23,577 nucleotides of DNA. Origin: a virus. The notes beneath the pieces are model-generated. The model ran no database searches. It had not been told where the DNA came from and saw only the letters and a program-made list of their open reading frames with translations. This document shows positions 7,690 through 14,116 of the stretch, piece by piece; within the stretch, counting starts at the first letter, position 1, and each line of letters starts with the position of its first letter. The stretch covers positions 1 to 23,577 of the IMG/VR virus record IMGVR_UViG_3300027734_000320; one strand, given 5' to 3'. The position numbers and the translations under genes were made by a program.

Positions 7690-8192
7690 TGTCTACCTCT
7701 ACCTACGAACTGCTGACGATGAGCCGCGACCTACTCGACATGGTCGAGATGGACAACGGCGTGCTCACGGTCGATGCCGAGCAGACGCTCATCGACTTCC
7801 TCGCGAAGAGTGAGGACAAGCTATACGCCTGTATGACAGTAATCCGTCGCCTCGACGCTGAAGCGGAGTTCATCCGTGCAGATGAGAAGCGCCTGGCTGA
7901 ACGCCGCAAGGGCTACGAGGTTGCAGGCGAGCGCATCCGTGACCTCGCGGCTGCTCTGCTTGAGGCCCGTGAGAAGCTCGGTGAGGAGCCGAAGGTCAAG
8001 ACGCCGCAGTACACCGCGTGGCTTCAGGAGACTGAAAGCATCCTCGCTCCTGAAGACATCACCGACTGGCCTGCGGAATGGACGCGTACCAAGGTCGAGC
8101 CTGACAAGCGTGCTGCTCTTGCTGCGCTCAAGGCAGGCACCTCCAAGCCAGGCTTCTGCATCTCGCGTAAGCGCGGCGTGAGGTTCCGTTGA
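7689..8192 (+). CDS. Siphovirus Gp157-like protein
   Basis: The 167-aa product matches the Gp157 family of siphoviruses. It has an N-terminal helical part (about 1-110) rich in Glu, Arg and Lys, with ACMTVIRRLDAEAEFIRADE and KRLAERRKGYEVAGERIRDL as the coiled-coil-like core. The ending is LKAGTSKPGFCISRKRGVRFR, in which a short beta hairpin follows a lysine/alanine segment, as in that family. Family members often sit beside SSB and ERF/Bet-type genes and are described as accessory to recombination or linked to phage resistance. The biochemical role is not settled. The start shares one base with the SSB stop, so it is probably cotranslated. Confidence 0.8.
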   Translation: MSTSTYELLTMSRDLLDMVEMDNGVLTVDAEQTLIDFLAKSEDKLYACMTVIRRLDAEAEFIRADEKRLAERRKGYEVAGERIRDLAAALLEAREKLGEEPKVKTPQYTAWLQETESILAPEDITDWPAEWTRTKVEPDKRAALAALKAGTSKPGFCISRKRGVRFR

Positions 8193-8416
8193 CCAACGAG
8201 AACGCCAGGCGTCTGCGAGCATTCATTGTCGTGGTCATGGAGATGCACGAGCGAGACAGGTACGCCATGCGTGCCAAGGTCGCTCGCGACATCCTCGACT
8301 ACATGGATGACCTGCTAGACAGAGAGCATGACGATGACGAACGAAGCGCTAGCATCGAAGCAGACAGCATCGATGCGGCACAGCTAGCCAAACTCATGGC
8401 AAAGGATTCACTGTGA
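8189..8416 (+). CDS. Small hypothetical acidic protein, 75 aa
   Basis: I place the start at the TTG at 8189, which overlaps the previous stop (TTGA) and has GAGG five bases upstream. A later in-frame ATG at about residue 17 is possible. The product is helical and charged, with a short hydrophobic run (FIVVVMEM) too short and isolated for a clear membrane span, then YMDDLLDREHDDDERSAS. No family is recognised. The next gene's GTG overlaps its stop. Its place in the early recombination/regulation group suggests a small modulator, but this is context only. Confidence 0.65.
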   Translation: MTNENARRLRAFIVVVMEMHERDRYAMRAKVARDILDYMDDLLDREHDDDERSASIEADSIDAAQLAKLMAKDSL

Positions 8417-8637
8417 ACCCACGCTACCTGACCTCCAAGGAGGTCGCCACGCTACTGCGGGTGTCGCTGCCGACTCTGCGTAAGCTCATGCGAGACTACG
8501 GAGACACGGAGCATTGCCCGTGGCTGCGGTTCGGTAACCGCTATCGCTGGGACATCGAGCGTCTTCAGGGATGGTTCACCTACATCGACACTTGCAGCGA
8601 GTTGAACCATGGCGAGGCCGCTGAGATGGACAACTGA
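8413..8637 (+). CDS. Excisionase-like winged-HTH DNA-binding protein
   Basis: The 74-aa protein begins with YLTSKEVATLLRVSLPTLRKLM, the helix-turn-helix of the HTH_17/MerR-like excisionase family. A wing (WLRFGNRYRWDIERLQGWF) with the typical basic R-W-D-I-E-R-L ending follows. Such proteins bind DNA as accessory factors for recombinases or as small transcription regulators. No integrase is visible in the window, so control of gene expression is at least as likely as excision. The GTG at 8413 overlaps the previous stop (GTGA) and follows AAGGA. Its end overlaps the next gene by 29 bases. Confidence 0.8.
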   Translation: MNPRYLTSKEVATLLRVSLPTLRKLMRDYGDTEHCPWLRFGNRYRWDIERLQGWFTYIDTCSELNHGEAAEMDN

Positions 8638-9316
8638 CCTCGTCGCAGAGATGTGCCGTAGGGTCGATGCTGGCGAGCGATACGACAGCATCGGTGAGAG
8701 CTACGGCATCTCTGCGAGTGCTGTCTACAAGGTGATCTTCAGGTCAGGTAGCAAGCAGAGGCAGAGCATCAACACTCGCAAGAAGTGGACGAACCCTTTG
8801 GTGAAGTCCATCTACCACCGGTACTACATCGGTGGAGAGTCTGTTGATGCTCTCGCCAAAGAGCATGGAGTCACGCCTTGTGCGATCAAGCAGCTCTTCC
8901 ACAAGCGCGGTCTTCGCTTGAGGATGGACATCAAGATGTGGAAGCGCACCGAGGTCATCGAGGCGCACAAGCGCATCTCTACTGGTGAAGACCTAGACAA
9001 GGTGGCTAGCGACTACGGCGTGTCCTACCAGAGTCTGTACGCTGCGTTCCGTCGTTTCGGTCTGCACACGCGTGCGGCCTTCCGAACGAGGCGTAGCCGC
9101 GACAGTCTGGGCCGCAAGATCTGGCAGCTGCGGCGTGATGGCAAGACCTACCAGCAGTGCGCGGACATCGTCGGTGCATGGTCTGGCAAGCAGGCCAAGC
9201 ACAACGCCGCGATGACGCTGCGCCGGTACTGCGAGAGGAACAACCTGCCGATGCCTACCGCTGGTTCTGCATCTGCATCAGCAGGCTCTCGATCCTCTCA
9301 AGCCGACGCTCGATAG
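8609..9316 (+). CDS. Four-repeat helix-turn-helix protein
   Basis: The 235-aa protein is made almost entirely of four related helix-turn-helix-like units, at residues about 11-46, 64-102, 115-153 and 168-212. Each has a first helix, a Gly-Glu or Gly-Lys turn (AGERYDSIG, GGESVDALA, TGEDLDKVA, DGKTYQQCA), a short Y/H-G-V/I-S/T turn and a recognition-type helix. The resolvase-like pattern 'I-A-x-x-Y-G-V-S-x-x-x-[VL]-Y' is clear in units 1 and 3. Unit 4 is the most divergent. The tail (about 216-235) is Ser/Ala-rich. There is no catalytic domain, so it is probably a sequence-specific DNA-binding regulator or a terminase-small-subunit-like DNA recogniser. The ATG at 8609 has no strong SD; the ATG at 8651 is an alternative. 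Its 3' end overlaps the opposing gene by 62 bases. Confidence 0.7.
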   Translation: MARPLRWTTDLVAEMCRRVDAGERYDSIGESYGISASAVYKVIFRSGSKQRQSINTRKKWTNPLVKSIYHRYYIGGESVDALAKEHGVTPCAIKQLFHKRGLRLRMDIKMWKRTEVIEAHKRISTGEDLDKVASDYGVSYQSLYAAFRRFGLHTRAAFRTRRSRDSLGRKIWQLRRDGKTYQQCADIVGAWSGKQAKHNAAMTLRRYCERNNLPMPTAGSASASAGSRSSQADAR

Positions 9317-9491
9317 AGTCGACACGCTGGATGATCGCATCGTCGCTCTCATGCTGGCCGGTGGGGTTGCCGAACATGGCGGCTCCACCGGTTCCTGCAA
9401 TGGCTGCACCGATAGCGAGCAAGGCCCACACGGGAACCTTGACCGGAGCAGACATCCACGGAGCAGACGTAGTCGTCGTGTCGTTGCTCAT
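9255..9491 (-). CDS. Small one-TM protein, holin- or spanin-like
   Basis: The 78-aa product has a short polar N-terminus (SNDTTTTSAPWMSAP), a single hydrophobic segment (VPVWALLAIGAAIAGTGGAAMFG, about residues 18-40) and a C-terminal coiled-coil-like helix (IIQRVDSIERRLERIESLLM). That plan fits a small holin/antiholin or an inner-membrane spanin-like subunit. It directly follows the endolysin gene, so a part in lysis is the best reading. The ATG at 9491 follows AGGGGG four bases upstream. Longer in-frame starts would lie inside the endolysin gene. The last 62 bases are antisense to the end of the four-HTH gene. I cannot tell holin from spanin by sequence alone. Confidence 0.65.
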   Translation of the reverse strand: MSNDTTTTSAPWMSAPVKVPVWALLAIGAAIAGTGGAAMFGNPTGQHESDDAIIQRVDSIERRLERIESLLMQMQNQR

Positions 9492-9499
9492 GGTGCCCC

Positions 9500-10204
9500 C
9501 TACGCGATCTTCACGCCGCGAACGGTCAACGGCGTTTGGAGGTTCCAGAAGTTGTTGTCTACGAGGATCTGGAACGCGTCCATCCGGTAGACCGTCTTCT
9601 GAACCAGCGGGTTGGCGTTGCTCTTCAGCCAGTCCTCGCGGGCCTGGAGATACTGCTTGATGAACAGCACCTCGTCTCCACCACGGCTCGGGGGCGACGC
9701 TGCGAACCTCTTCCGCATGTTCGCTACCATTCCAGGGCCAGAGTGGATGCATGTGTCGTAGATAACAGCCCACGACAGAGCATGCTTCAGGCCCATGTCA
9801 TTGCACATGTTCGCGGCAGGCGCGAAGTAGTGCTCGTCAAAGACCTCGTCCTGCGCCTCTCGCATCTTCGGGTCAGCACCAGCGATGCGGAGAAGGTTCA
9901 TGAGGCTCTGGAGCCAGTGCGGGTGCGGGCCAGCAGGAGGAACCTTCGTGCTCTCGTTCGTCGCGAGCTGCGGAAGGAACTCCGCGATCTCGTAGGCGTG
10001 CTGCCCACCCTTGGCGATGTACTTCTTCACGACCAAGTCGAGCGAGCCGGCCTTGTCGGTGCATTGGTGCTTGCCGTAGGAGATTCCGGCCCCGTCAGCG
10101 AGCACGGTGCAGGCGCTGTAGGCGCTAGGGCTAGGCACCTTGCCAGTCTCAAAGATGGCGATGATGCAGTCAACGACGTGCTTCTGCGCGGGGGTGATGC
10201 TCAT
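9500..10204 (-). CDS. GH46 chitosanase-like endolysin
   Basis: The 234-aa protein begins with TPAQKHVVDCIIAIFETG, then ADGAGISYGKHQCTDKAGSL. This is the arrangement of glycoside hydrolase family 46 chitosanases, where the first catalytic acid (E19 here) follows a hydrophobic helix and the second (D37) precedes a Gly-Ile-Ser/Thr-Tyr/Phe-Gly strand. Phages use related lysozyme-fold enzymes as peptidoglycan-cleaving endolysins, and its place between two membrane-protein genes supports that role. I see no signal peptide, so export would depend on a holin. I chose the ATG at 10204 (GGAG five bases upstream). It begins two bases after the preceding stop. The same frame is open upstream to 10282, which matters for the frameshift signal described separately. 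Confidence 0.72.
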   Translation of the reverse strand: MSITPAQKHVVDCIIAIFETGKVPSPSAYSACTVLADGAGISYGKHQCTDKAGSLDLVVKKYIAKGGQHAYEIAEFLPQLATNESTKVPPAGPHPHWLQSLMNLLRIAGADPKMREAQDEVFDEHYFAPAANMCNDMGLKHALSWAVIYDTCIHSGPGMVANMRKRFAASPPSRGGDEVLFIKQYLQAREDWLKSNANPLVQKTVYRMDAFQILVDNNFWNLQTPLTVRGVKIA

Positions 10205-10206
10205 AG

Positions 10207-10707
10207 TCACTCCGAGGTAGGAGGTGCAGCGGGAGAAGAGGCCGTCTTCGTCCCAAAAAAATACGCAAATACCAATAAACATGTGTCTTTAATAAATCCG
10301 ACGATGGCCGACCGCTCGCCTTCGCGCAGGAGGAGCACGTCGGGGCCAGCGATGAGCAGGTCGCAGACGTAGATGCCGACGAGGACGGCGATTATGCTCG
10401 TCGCGAAGTAGGTCAACGCTTCGATGACGTTCTTCGCGCTGCCGAAGATGCGGGCGACCTTCACCTGGATGGCGATGATGATGAGAACGCCAGCAACGAT
10501 GGCGCAAATGGTTCCCCACGCAGAATGGTAGAGCGAAGAGAACGGTGCGGTCGGCTCCACGGCTACGGGGGCGGCGACAGAAGCCAGCTCTTGTACATCA
10601 GCCACAAGCGCGTCCACTCCAGCAGGAACAGGAAGCGGAACTTCCTCCACCGGTACTGACGGAGCCGGCGCTGCCTCGATTGGTGTAGGTTCAATGGCGG
10701 GATCCAT
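10207..10707 (-). CDS. Holin-like multi-TM membrane protein
   Basis: The 166-aa protein has a Pro/Ala/Val-rich soluble N-terminus (about 1-55) and three hydrophobic segments. They are GTICAIVAGVLIIIAI (about 63-80), YFATSIIAVLVGIYVCDLLI (about 100-119) and IVGFIKDTCLLVFAYFFG (about 135-152). A short Ser/Pro/Ala tail follows. A holin makes inner-membrane holes that let endolysin reach the wall, and the endolysin gene follows two bases downstream. AAAGGA precedes the ATG. Codons of the third segment are strikingly AT-rich compared with the rest and contain a slippery T run. The long N-terminus is unusual for a holin, so another phage membrane protein remains possible. Confidence 0.68.
   Translation of the reverse strand: MDPAIEPTPIEAAPAPSVPVEEVPLPVPAGVDALVADVQELASVAAPVAVEPTAPFSSLYHSAWGTICAIVAGVLIIIAIQVKVARIFGSAKNVIEALTYFATSIIAVLVGIYVCDLLIAGPDVLLLREGERSAIVGFIKDTCLLVFAYFFGTKTASSPAAPPTSE
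10231..10261 (-). promoter_or_regulatory. Candidate -1 ribosomal frameshift signal (U_UUU_UUU plus stem-loop)
   Basis: On the minus strand the holin-like gene reads GCG TAT TTT TTT GGG at 10266-10252. This places T TTT TTT (10261-10255) exactly in the X_XXY_YYZ phase of a -1 slippery site. A stem follows at once: GGGA (10254-10251) and GAAGA (10249-10245) pair with TCTTC (10239-10235) and TCCC (10234-10231). There is one bulged C and a CGGCC loop. After a -1 slip the frame reads W-D-E-D-G and stays open into the endolysin, giving a predicted 402-aa holin-endolysin fusion. Normal reading ends 15 residues later at 10207. Whether it is used is unknown. Confidence 0.4.
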
Positions 10708-10718
10708 CTGTTTTTCCT

Positions 10719-12353
10719 TTAGAATAGGTCGACTTCAACAACGAGGTCAGCGGCAGCGTTTGCGTTCCCGATGCCCGTGACTTGAACTGCGAGGAAGTCG
10801 AACTGCGCAAAGTCCACGCTGGTGAGGTAGTTCGTGGCCGAGGTCGCAGCGCCTGTGATGGTCGCCGTCATTGCTGTGGGTACGCCGCTTCCTGCCACAC
10901 CCGTGCTCGACTTCAAAATGGTCACGACCACAGACTGCCCGACACCAGGAGCGGTACGCAAGTTGATGAACAACCCTTGCATGACGCTCTTCTGTTGGAT
11001 CCTGTAGAAGACCTGCGTCGTGTCGCCACCGCTGGTCAACGTTCCCGGCCATGCGTATCGCACGGTTCCAACTGCGCTCGATGCGATGCCTGCGTTGAGG
11101 CCATAGATCAACGTGGACGGCGTGACGTAGGTGGTGAAGGCATGGTTGCATGCCGTCCGCGTGACTAGGTCGGTTCCGGGGCCGATCTGAATACCGTTCG
11201 TCCCGAAGCCAGCCTGCGGGGCGTTCTGAAGAATGTCGCCGCCCGCGTACCGCTGGACGAACGTGAGCGCGACCGCTCCTACGTTACCTACCGTCGTACA
11301 CTCCCATCCCGTGTGAACGTACGTCCCGCCGTCCGAAAAGACATAGGCTCCGAGAGCAGCAACGCCGGCAGCGTAGTCAAGGGCGCGTGTCCACACTCCA
11401 GCCGCGACGACGTAGATTCCGTTCTGCGTACCCACGGTCTGCGCCGCAACAAGGACACGGTCGCCTGCGACGAGAGTGACGCCTTGGATCACGGGGGTTC
11501 CGGTCAACACCGCAATGTTGGCATCCGTTCGGAGCACGACGGGCAGTTTCAGCGCAACGGCGGGGTAAGGCGAACCCGCCACACTCGTCGTCCGCAACTG
11601 AACCTGCGAGTTGATGTTGTCGGTGTAGCACCCGACGTACAATCCCGTGCTCGTCGCCGTCGTGGGGGCCGCAACGTAGATGTTCATGTCGCGGGTGCTG
11701 ATCTCCGACGCCGATGTGCTGGGCATGAAGATGCCGAACTTGTTGCCACCGCCGTTAGACTTCACGTTGATGGTCGAACCCTTCAGCATGTTGAAGCTGA
11801 ACGTGGCGGGGCCAAGCGCTCCAGCTCCGCTGCACATGACGCCGTACACGTTCGTCGTCGTCCCGACCGCGAGAGTGGAGTTGTCTACGGTGAGGACAGA
11901 CACCCGCAGCTTGCTGTTTACGCTAGTCGTGCCGGGGAGCGCGATGCCCACGAGGTTCGTCGTGGCATCAGTCGAGGTAAGCGTAAGGCTCAAGTCCTCG
12001 ACGCGAGTGTTCTCGCCCATCGTGAGAAGAGTAGCGGTCGATCCTGGAGCCGACGCGGCCCATGTGATGCGCGTCGTCTGAAGCGACAGTCCACGCATCG
12101 AACAGGTGTCCCGCATCGTGATGCCAGACGTCAGCGCGTAGGTTCCAGGCATGACCCAGATGGTCACACCACCAGCAGGAAGCGTGAGTCCAGCGACGTA
12201 GGCGACCGCAGCGTTCACCGTCTTGAACGGAAGCCCGTTGATTGCACCAGTCGTGTCGTCGCCGTTGACCTGATCGACCACGACGGCATTGCCGAGCTTT
12301 GCCGATGCAGCACCGACAAACTCAACAAACCTAGACGGGAAGATCTGGCTCAT
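10719..12353 (-). CDS. Beta-helix-like tail fibre/tailspike protein
   Basis: The 544-aa product looks like a phage tail spike or fibre. The N-terminal half has the pectate-lyase-like opening VDQVNGDDTTGAINGLPFKTVNAAVAYV, followed by many short Thr/Val/Gly-rich strands typical of a right-handed beta-helix. At about residues 270-370 sits a separate module (DANIAVLTGTPVIQGVTLV, then AGDRVLVAAQT...NGIYVVAAGVWTR) that recurs in many phage tail fibres. The C-terminal part is again strand-rich and may be the receptor-binding or trimerisation tip. No catalytic residues can be assigned. The start ATG has only a weak SD (GGA). It is the last structural gene before the lysis cassette. Confidence 0.78.
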   Translation of the reverse strand: MSQIFPSRFVEFVGAASAKLGNAVVVDQVNGDDTTGAINGLPFKTVNAAVAYVAGLTLPAGGVTIWVMPGTYALTSGITMRDTCSMRGLSLQTTRITWAASAPGSTATLLTMGENTRVEDLSLTLTSTDATTNLVGIALPGTTSVNSKLRVSVLTVDNSTLAVGTTTNVYGVMCSGAGALGPATFSFNMLKGSTINVKSNGGGNKFGIFMPSTSASEISTRDMNIYVAAPTTATSTGLYVGCYTDNINSQVQLRTTSVAGSPYPAVALKLPVVLRTDANIAVLTGTPVIQGVTLVAGDRVLVAAQTVGTQNGIYVVAAGVWTRALDYAAGVAALGAYVFSDGGTYVHTGWECTTVGNVGAVALTFVQRYAGGDILQNAPQAGFGTNGIQIGPGTDLVTRTACNHAFTTYVTPSTLIYGLNAGIASSAVGTVRYAWPGTLTSGGDTTQVFYRIQQKSVMQGLFINLRTAPGVGQSVVVTILKSSTGVAGSGVPTAMTATITGAATSATNYLTSVDFAQFDFLAVQVTGIGNANAAADLVVEVDLF

Positions 12354-12356
12354 GGT

Positions 12357-12542
12357 TTAGTCCAAGATGTCGCGGGTGATCTTCGCGGCCAGCGGAGCCA
12401 GCATCTTGAGCAGCACGACCATCTCGGCCTTGTCGAGCTTCTTCTTGCCGTCCTCGTCAACCTTGAGCGCCTTCTGGAGGAAGAGGACAACCTCGTAGGC
12501 GTCGGTGCCGATGTCGACGGCTTCCACGGAAGTGATGGGCAT
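12357..12542 (-). CDS. Small hypothetical protein, 61 aa
   Basis: The ATG follows AGGAGG four bases upstream, a strong start. The short product (PITSVEAVDIGTDAYEVV, then LFLQKALKVDEDGKKKLDKA) is helical and charged, with a Lys-rich centre and a hydrophobic C-terminal helix (MVVLLKMLAPLAAKI). I recognise no family. Similar small helical proteins occur between tail-fibre genes and lysis genes in phages and could be fibre chaperones or virion components. That is inference from position only. Confidence 0.72.
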   Translation of the reverse strand: MPITSVEAVDIGTDAYEVVLFLQKALKVDEDGKKKLDKAEMVVLLKMLAPLAAKITRDILD

Positions 12543-12550
12543 GATGCCTC

Positions 12551-12748
12551 CTAGACGTTGTCGGGCGTTACCGGTTCGGGGATAGACTCCGCATAGATGT
12601 GCGGAAGGATCCAGCCTTCCTCATCCGCAAGAGTCTGAAGGCTAGCCGGGATTCCACGGAGGATGCCGACGCAGTTGTTCTGCTGCGCCATGGCGATGTA
12701 GTCAGCGACAACAGCATCAGCGGGAATGATGAGGATGTTCTGGGTCAT
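12551..12748 (-). CDS. Small hypothetical protein, 65 aa
   Basis: I chose the ATG at 12748 over the GTG at 12751 because it sits six bases from GGAGG and shares one base with the upstream stop (TGATG). The product (TQNILIIPADAVVADYIAMA, then QQNNCVGILRGIPASLQTLA) starts with a beta strand and continues with mixed helix and strand, ending in an acidic Pro-rich tail. No domain is recognised. It lies between the glycine-rich adhesin-like gene and another small gene, so it may assist tail-fibre assembly or be a minor virion protein. Confidence 0.7.
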   Translation of the reverse strand: MTQNILIIPADAVVADYIAMAQQNNCVGILRGIPASLQTLADEEGWILPHIYAESIPEPVTPDNV

Positions 12749-13641
12749 CACTGGCCTCCGAAGCTCAAGATAAGGACAGATCCAGCCGCTCCTAGGTTGC
12801 CGTTGAGGCCACCGGTTCCTGCGCCAATACCAAAGGCACCAGCGTTAGCAAGGACGTTGCCCAACTGGTTTACGGGCGTGTTCGTGGTGATGAGCACATA
12901 GCCTCCACCGCCTCCACCACCGCCACCCACGTTGTTCGACGCAGGGGTGGTCACGCTGCCGTTGCTGCCCGCGCCACCGTTCGCGGAGATGCGACCTCCG
13001 TTGGAGATCTGATTGGCAATGAGGCACACGCCGCCGCCGCCGCTCCCGCCGCCTCCCGACACGGATGTCGTTGCAGCAGTGTTCGTAAGCGCACCGCTAC
13101 CGCCACCGCCTCCACCTTTGAGGTAGCCGTTCGGGTGACGGCCCGCCCACGGGCTTGCTTGGTTGATCTTCGCCAGCCCGCCACCCACATGACCGGCGGC
13201 ACCACCAGCACCACCGGAGCGCGTCGTGGAGTTGCCACCCGCGCCGCCCGTGGGGAGCACATCCACGGGGTTGTAGACGCTGCCCGCGCCCGTCGCACCC
13301 GTCGTACTGCTTCCGGCGTTGCCGTTCGCGTTGGTGACGATGGACGACGTAAACCCAGCGCCACCAGCGCCAGCCTGAGCGTCAAGCTGGCCGCGAGCAC
13401 CTAGTGCCGCACCACCCGTGGCGCCGACGCCGGGGTTCCCATCGTCGTTGATCGAACCCAAGATCCCGATGCTCAAGGTACCCTTGACGAGGATGCGGTA
13501 GCCGGCGGGCTTGTAGTTGTATGGGCCAACGTCTAGGTTGTTCCAACGCTTCTCGGTGGTCTGCGTGTAGTCACCAACGAGCGTGAAGTCTCCGTCAGCA
13601 CCATCCCCAAAGAGGCCCACGACGTTTGCGAGGTTACTCAT
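12748..13641 (-). CDS. Glycine-rich tail fibre/adhesin-like protein
   Basis: The 297-aa protein begins with a motif common in phage fibre proteins (LFGDGADGDFTLVGDY, then NNLDVGPYNYKPAGYRILVKGTL). From about residue 75 it is dominated by glycine, with several runs such as GGGGGGSGAL, SGGGGSGGGG and GGGGGGGGGY separated by short hydrophobic strands (VCLIANQI, YVLITTNTPVN). This pattern suggests packed polyglycine-II helices, as known for the tip adhesin gp38 of some T-even phages, where loops between glycine strands bind the receptor. I start it at the ATG at 13641, which overlaps the upstream stop (ATGA), rather than at the GTG at 13650. The family assignment is by composition, not by alignment. 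Confidence 0.75.
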   Translation of the reverse strand: MSNLANVVGLFGDGADGDFTLVGDYTQTTEKRWNNLDVGPYNYKPAGYRILVKGTLSIGILGSINDDGNPGVGATGGAALGARGQLDAQAGAGGAGFTSSIVTNANGNAGSSTTGATGAGSVYNPVDVLPTGGAGGNSTTRSGGAGGAAGHVGGGLAKINQASPWAGRHPNGYLKGGGGGGSGALTNTAATTSVSGGGGSGGGGVCLIANQISNGGRISANGGAGSNGSVTTPASNNVGGGGGGGGGYVLITTNTPVNQLGNVLANAGAFGIGAGTGGLNGNLGAAGSVLILSFGGQ

Positions 13642-14114
13642 ACCGTCCACCAGTTCGAGCCGTCGCAGACGACGGTGATCGACTCAAGGTTGTTGAGCGT
13701 GCGGTTAAGAGCACCGTCAATAAGCCCGCCTAGAGAGGCTATGGTGACGGTTGGGGCAGAGATCCCGATGCGCTTGACCGTGATGGTGCGGCCCGTCAAC
13801 CCAGCAGCGGCTGCGGGAAGGTTGATCGTCTGCGCGACACCGGAGTTGACGAAGACGATGTTGTCGGTGCTGGTCACCGCATACGGCGTCGCCGCCGTCG
13901 TCACGGTGTTGAACCGCACAGCACCAGACAAGGCCGCAACAGTGACCGTGCTTCCGGCCCCTCCGTCCGTGAGCGTGATGTTCGCTCCCGCCGTTAGCAC
14001 ACGCTCGTTCGTGAGCGTGGCGTCCGTCGCCAGCGTGACGTACTGCGCTGACGTAGGTGCGCCGCCACCGCCACCGCCACCGTCCAAAGGAGTCGGAAGC
14101 ACTTGGTCAGACAT
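13638..14114 (-). CDS. Tail fibre-like protein, 158 aa
   Basis: The product begins with a flexible Gly-rich linker (TPLDGGGGGGGAPTSAQYV). It continues with TLATDATLTNERVLTAGANI and TLTDGGAGSTVTV, a strand pattern I know from many phage fibre or base-plate-attached proteins. The C-terminal half (FVNSGVAQTINLPAAAAGLT, then GRTITVKRI and a closing GSNWWTV) looks like a small beta-sandwich head found at fibre ends. GAGGT lies four bases before the ATG. The gene overlaps the next by ATGA. Most likely a virion-exposed fibre or adaptor piece; the exact position in the tail cannot be told. Confidence 0.75.
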   Translation of the reverse strand: MSDQVLPTPLDGGGGGGGAPTSAQYVTLATDATLTNERVLTAGANITLTDGGAGSTVTVAALSGAVRFNTVTTAATPYAVTSTDNIVFVNSGVAQTINLPAAAAGLTGRTITVKRIGISAPTVTIASLGGLIDGALNRTLNNLESITVVCDGSNWWTV

Positions 14115-14116
14115 GC

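Noticed and set aside
8413-8637. Excisionase-like gene as evidence of a temperate phage
   Set aside because: HTH_17 proteins also act as plain regulators, and there is no integrase, repressor pair or att-like repeat in the window.
10231-10261. Stem next to a homopolymer run as an intrinsic terminator
   Set aside because: On the minus strand the U run comes before the stem and on the plus strand the stem is followed by A residues, so neither strand has a stem followed by a U run.
11313-12554. Plus-strand open frame of 413 codons opposite the tail fibre gene
   Set aside because: It overlaps an obvious fibre gene antisense, lacks an SD and has a shadow-like Arg/His/Asp composition.
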